A DNA stretch of 64,000 bases, from contig WBMW01005120.1 in assembly GCA_013396635.1 (NCBI GenBank), positions 168,133 through 232,132 on the forward strand, read 5' to 3'. How positions within the stretch are numbered: position 1 is the stretch's first letter; each line of letters begins with the position of its first letter. The translations under genes and the position numbers were made by a program. Shown here in pieces: positions 58,786 to 64,000 of the stretch. The stretch is from Penelope pileata. Lineage: Eukaryota > Chordata > Aves > Galliformes > Cracidae. The notes under the pieces are model-generated. The model did not search any database and had not been told where the DNA came from. It saw only the letters and a program-made list of their open reading frames with translations.

Positions 58786-61588
58786 GTATGCTGATGCTTT
58801 TAGATTTCTTTTCATAAATGTTTCCCTGAATAAAGAATCACACAACCTTTATTCCAATCACATACAAGATTTATTCCTGCCTCTTTCTGAGAGTAGTGCA
58901 CAGATGCACTCTGTAAGAGGAAAGGGAGGGTGAGCTTTAATGTATCCTCTTATGCATATTGAAATAAAATCTAAAAAGCATTCTATATTTCATTTATCAC
59001 CATGTTACCTTCTAAATTTTTTGTGCATTGGAATTGTAAAGATTTCTTTCACTTCTTTTAGTATCTTCCTCTCTTCTTATAAGCTGATGTGTCTCGGGCA
59101 TTTTCATTGCTGTTTCCCCAGTATAGAAAATAACTAGTGTAATTTAAACTACATTTTTGGTGTCTCTTTCTCATTATATGGTTTATGTCAATTCTGAAGG
59201 GGAATTTCCCACAGAATGGAGCTCCCACTGGAAGAAGCAGGGTCCATCAAACGCCTGCTTTCTAAAAGAAAAATTTACACATTTGTAGATAAATAAAACT
59301 TAGAAACAACTGATTTGGTGTCCTTGGGCCACCACGGTACCTGGTGACAGTGACACAAGTGTGGGTGCACCACAGCACCCTCTGTCCTGCCAAGCAGCTG
59401 TCCCCATCGGGCACCAGCCAGAACTACAAGTCTCAGGGATCTGTAGTTCTCTGTCCCTCAATGGACTCCCACCATGGGTCATTTCAACCAATAGGGACAC
59501 TTTAATTACGAAGTTTGATTTCAGTAGCAACGTTATTCAACATATATGTTGAAAAACCTGAACAATAACTTGCTTTTGTGAGAAAACCATTCCAGATTTC
59601 TCTTTTCTAAAGAGTATAATAGATTAAATAGGAAACCTGCTGGCTCTTGCTGGCCCAGGCATCTCCCAAAGGCACAAGGTTCCCTGGAAGGAAGAGAATC
59701 AACAGAAAAAATGCTCCAGCCAGTGTTCACATACCTTTGCTTCCCCACTCTCTTCTCAAAGTTGTGCAGAGAGAGAATGAGGCTGGCCCCACATCTGCAC
59801 TCTGCTGTCTCACTGCGATGGAAATGTTCCCAAAGTACCGTCCTTGGCATATTGATGGACTTCTAAAATTCTCTGTTCTGTGTGAACCTCAACAGTTAGG
59901 AAAACAGCTTTACAAAGTGAGAACACACTTTTAATCCTGTACTCAGAAAGGAGCAGAAAGAAACACACCATTAATAGCAAGACATAATGCTTTAGATACT
60001 TAGGGACAACCAATAAAACAAACAATACCGCAAATGCTATTGAATAAACCAAAGACAGAAGTAAATCAAACAAACTGGAACTCTTCACAAATAGATAGCA
60101 GAAGAAACTAAAAATTAGGACAGTGTCACAGATCAAGTATCTCCTTGTAAGCATTTGATCAAGATTAAACATTTTTTATCCACAGTAGTGGACAGTTCTC
60201 ACTGTGCCAGTGTTAAATAACAGTCTTCCCACAGAGAAAGGAGAATTCATCTGCTGAGAGCATTTTGCTTTGTAACAAAGCAAATCGGAGCCTGACTTTG
60301 AGGGCATACTGGAGGAAAGCGAATATTCCTCATGAATTTTCTGTGGAAACCCAACTGAAGAGGTAACAGGATGTGCCCATTTCAATCCCACAATTCTGCC
60401 CCAAAACTCGACCGGAACAGTAGGTGTGTGAAACCTTGCTGTCCCCACAGGCTCCCTTTGCCTCACCAGATGGACCCAAGCCCACACAGCAGGTTTTAGT
60501 CCCCAGAATGTCAGTGTGTGATTTAGGAACTTGCTGAACTGTCTGCGTGCTTTTTATAAATGCTGTGGACTTTTTTTTCCACAAATTTTTCAGATTGGTT
60601 CTGAGCTCTATATTTTGGGCTCCTGCACACACTGTGGTAATGGGTTCCACTGTTACTTTCACCTTTATTTATACTTAAGAAAAAAATAATGTCTTCATTT
60701 TCTTTAAGTGCTGCGTGCACTAATTTTGCAGGGTGACCCCCAGCTCTTGTAAGGGGAGACAGGCTGAGTAACTGCTCACCAAATTCCCAGCATCTCCCTT
60801 TGGTCATCACTTGTCCAGGCTGAAGACTATTTACTCTCTCTTCATATGGATGACATTAGATACTCTGATTATCTTAAAGACTACTTTTTCAGGCTGATTT
60901 TACACTTTTGTAGTGTGGGGAAAGAAGAAGGCTCCGCATAGTAATCCTGGAGTATTTGCACAGTGGCACATTATTTGCACAATGCATTTCCTGCGTTAGT
61001 CATTATTCTCCCACTGTTAATCTCCAAGTATTCACTTTTCCTCTTCGGCTGCTGGCAAGAACAGGGCTGAGGTTTTTCAGCTACCAAGGTGGCTGAGGTT
61101 TTTCTAGGACTCCAGGACCTTTCACTCACTGATTTAGGGGCCATTTTACATCTGCAAACCACATTTTGTCCCCTGATCATCTTCCATTCCTGCTGCACAC
61201 ACAGACCATGGCTTCCTCCACCATCTGAACTGGTTATGTGACCCTGCCAGACCCTGTGAGGTCTGGCACCTAGATACTATCAGAAAAGTCAGCAAGTTCA
61301 ACTATTTCTTGAAAATTGAATTCTCCATTTTTCAGTCCCACATTTGCCCTCACTGACTTGCAGCCTGAATGTCCTCTCAACATGCCATCAAAGTCATTAC
61401 AAGCTGATGTATTTCAGGTGTGACGTCCCCACTGTCTCTGCTTTTACTTCTCCTTCCTTTATTCTGTGTGCTTTGGCAAACACCAGCTTTTTCTTTGAGA
61501 CCCCCCAGAGCTGTATGTGATGCTCAGATGCTCTTCCTTGTCTCTCTGTGTCTTATCTTGTTGGGGCATTTTATGAAATATAATTTAT

Positions 61589-61611
61589 AATCGTCCCTAG
61601 TTGGGACGATT
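61589..61611. other. Perfect 9-bp hairpin with 5-nt loop
   Basis: Arms AATCGTCCC and GGGACGATT flank TAGTT. The arms contain CpG in an otherwise AT-rich, CpG-poor neighbourhood, which makes the perfect match slightly more notable than the AT palindromes elsewhere. Confidence 0.8.
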
Positions 61612-63566
61612 TTATGGCAGTGGGAAATGTGGTGCTCGTACTTGAGACAGATAAAAGTACAGTTAAATCCTCTGTTCCTCTCGCTGTCCACAACCAGTAG
61701 GACTTTTTGTCTGTTTGCAGGCATGTTATCATCTACATCAAACTTTTTTTGCTACTATCTATTTTCAGGAACTGAGGCAGGAGCTGTAAATGCTCTGGTT
61801 TTGTCCAGTGTGACCAGCTCTCATGGAAAGGCATAGAGAGTGCTTGTCTTTCTGCATTCACTTACTCACCTTGCACCTCTCTTCTCTATTACTTCGCAGC
61901 CATCACATAAATAAAGGCACTTTTTCCTCCACAGCCATCCACTTATTTTTCTCTATGTTGCAATGGGCTTAGAAACCACTTGGGGGAACTTTTTACATTG
62001 CAGTTGATTATAGATAAAGAAATTGTGCTGCCACAGATACCTACTGGTCTGACTAAGCTGCTTTTATGAATACTGAATGTTGTAGAAATTCAGCTGATTT
62101 CACTGGAAATGTTGAATATTTAGAACAATTAAAAATAAAGCACTCTTTAGGTTCTTCACTCTATTCATAAGGTTTGGGAAAGTTTGGATTTAGGTGAGTT
62201 CTTGGTTGATCATCAAATCGACACTGAAAGACTTCTGTTTTTTTGTAAAGTTTTGAACTGTTTCATAATCTACAAAAGCTGGGGAAATGTGATTTTATTG
62301 CTAAGTAGGATTTTGTAGTGCCATAAGATAACAACTGTAAACAGTTAGATTGATGTCGTGCTAGAAATGCATAGCTGTACACATACCTGTAAAAATCTTG
62401 CAAGATGTTTTCCCTTAAAACTCTTCCATTTAAAATATTGTTCATGCCCTCACAAGCAGGGGCTGGGTGGAAGCAGGAGGGAGCGCCAGGAGCTCGCCCT
62501 CTGCACACAGCTGCAGAGCCGAGCAGAGGTGGCAGAGGCACAGAAGCAGCACCAGGTGGAGCTCGGCTGCTCTTTTTACCTTGGAAAGCCTATAAACCTC
62601 ACCCTCCGTAAGACCACATACTTTACAAAACACAATTTTGTGGGAATATCCTTCGAATTTAATCTTGAATGCCAAAAAACGTTACACTGTGGTGTGGTGC
62701 TGTTGTGCCCATGTTGGGAGATACAAGGCTGTGCCCAGACAGCTCCAGTCACGGGGTCAAGGCTCAGTGTCCCTCACTTACAGCCCTGTGACACTGCACC
62801 ACGCTGGGTTTCCAAAGCTGAGCCTGCTTCTACCCAGCTCTGCTGACTCTGGGCTCGGCCCAGCTGCCAGGCACCGATCACATTCCCTCGTCCTGAGTCA
62901 GTCATGGTGTTCCCTCCTGGGTGCTCTCCCCTGTCCCTCCCATGCTCCTGGAGCAAGCAGCCCTCTGCCCAGAGCGCTTAAGGTGCCAGCATGGCAGCAT
63001 TTCCCTCACTGTGGTTCTTCACACAACACCAAGACATGAATCCAGTGTGCTTCTAAAGGGTGTAAGAAGTGGAAGATCACCCAGTATGGGACCCGTTTAT
63101 GTCCCTTATGCCTCAAACTACATCTAACTCCAGAAGCTGTTTAACTTAAAAGAAGTATCTTAAACAAACATCTAAATCCCTTTATCTGCAGCAAATCGTG
63201 GAAACATCCATGTATATTCCAGTGAAACTGATGAAGCTAAGGTCCATAGTGGAGGGTCTGGTTGCCTTCCCACATGGGGCTGGTGGTGGGACTGGGGCCG
63301 GTGAACCCTGCTGAGTCCAGACGCTCCTCACCCAGCAGGATGAGGGAAGTGCTCCGGGCAGAGGCATTTTAGAGAAGTGAAGTGGAGTGAAGCCAGAAGC
63401 AAAGCAAAGCAAGAGGGAAACAAAGCTATTTCCAGGAAAACAAGTGGCAAACATGAGACCTGTGAGGAAGTCTGCTTTTTCAGATGACAGAGAACAAGCA
63501 GAAGACTTAGTAGTCCAAGGCATGCATATGAATAGTTTTTTGTGAGGCTGTTTTTGGGGGAGGGTT

Positions 63567-63600
63567 TGGTTGTTGTTGTTGGGGTTTGTTGTTATTTGTT
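63567..63600. repeat. (TTG)n-rich tract preceded by G-run
   Basis: GGGGGAGGG at 63556-63564 is followed by TTG units with an internal GGGG. It is a low-complexity G/T-rich stretch with partial quadruplex potential. Confidence 0.8.
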
Positions 63601-64000
63601 TTAATAAATATGATTTTGTGGTCTTTGGCAGGTCATTGGATAAACATCAGAGGCTCAAAGCACAGCTGCTGAGGTTACGCAGCTGCCCTCAGCCGAAGGT
63701 CATCACTGGGATTTGCAGGAATTTGTGCTATAAAGGACTGGCTTTGACAGAGCCATTAGGAGATTTCTTCCCAAGAGAAGCAACAGATTGGAGTCTCCCA
63801 GTTATGATTTCACGCTACTAAGAAAAAATGCAGGAGCTCAGAGGCCCACTGGAGCTCTAGTTTGCCCAGCACCAGTTCTTTGGGAGGGAGAACTGGCAAG
63901 TAGTCCCTCAGCTTGTGGCTTGGGAGCCTGAGGATTTGTCGCCCTTTTAATGTTTGCGTTGCAGCAAACATCGTATCTATTATGACAAATTTTTAAATAG

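Larger units (their letters stand above)
58786..64000. other. Single-copy sequence to the window end, no recognised gene
   Basis: No transposon was recognised. A minus-strand frame at 59810-60172 is strikingly hydrophobic (Leu/Val/Phe-rich) because the plus strand is A-rich there. The longest open frame in the window (62358-62846, plus, 162 codons) crosses a CpG-containing patch but shows no known domain. A perfect hairpin lies at 61589-61611 and a TTG-rich tract near the end. Confidence 0.45.

Noticed and set aside
59810..60172. Hydrophobic minus-strand frame resembling a multi-pass membrane protein.
   Set aside because: Hydrophobicity follows from a T-rich coding strand (T at the second codon position gives Leu, Phe, Val, Ile). 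It has no other gene evidence.
62358..62846. 162-codon plus-strand open frame, the longest in the window.
   Set aside because: It crosses a GC-richer patch where stops are rarer, overlaps other open frames on both strands, and its peptide is Cys- and Pro-rich without known domains or splice signals.
1..64000. CRISPR arrays, bacterial operons, phage or plasmid systems, rRNA or tRNA genes.
   Set aside because: No regularly spaced repeats, no ribosome-binding-site/ORF organisation and no tRNA B-box-type GGTTCGAATCC motif were seen. Repeat content shows bird nuclear DNA.

Overview
This window looks like vertebrate, specifically avian, nuclear DNA. The evidence is four clear CR1 (chicken repeat 1) LINE fragments with the typical 3' tail of ATTCTATG-like octamers, one truncated long terminal repeat of a type common in bird genomes, AT-rich single-copy sequence with few CpGs, and no long open reading frames, operons or bacterial-type signals. 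Low repeat density would fit a galliform bird such as chicken, turkey or quail, but I cannot fix the species. One ambiguous base (N at 34510) indicates draft assembly.

I recognise no complete protein-coding gene. Most of the window is single-copy intergenic or intronic DNA. Repeats, left to right: three very old, decayed CR1/L3-like remnants, all antisense (about 14.86-15.64 kb, 17.05-17.43 kb and 33.42-33.68 kb); a younger antisense CR1 3' end (17.76-18.19 kb); a sense CR1 (31.89-32.56 kb); an 80-bp antisense CR1 tip (34.55-34.62 kb); a second sense CR1 of another subfamily (37.98-38.54 kb); and the LTR fragment (55.30-55.67 kb). Short tandem repeats, A-runs and a few perfect hairpins are scattered between them.

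The most interesting, but unproven, signal is a set of possible coding exons on the minus strand. A 178-nt open segment (25059-25236) lies between a good acceptor and a good donor. It ends in a codon phase that matches the next candidate, an open segment with its own acceptor that runs to a stop (21908-22286). Other possible minus-strand exons lie at 35519-35603, 20607-20667, 5774-5950 and 3977-4244. A separate plus-strand candidate lies at 58635-58785. None matches a protein I know. Chance pseudo-exons are common in 64 kb of vertebrate DNA, so these are hypotheses to test with RNA-seq and comparative alignment.

Two stretches (about 45.73-45.96 kb and 47.52-47.88 kb) carry clustered transcription-factor-like motifs and could be conserved enhancers. 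I found no tRNA or rRNA gene, CRISPR array or novel multi-gene system.
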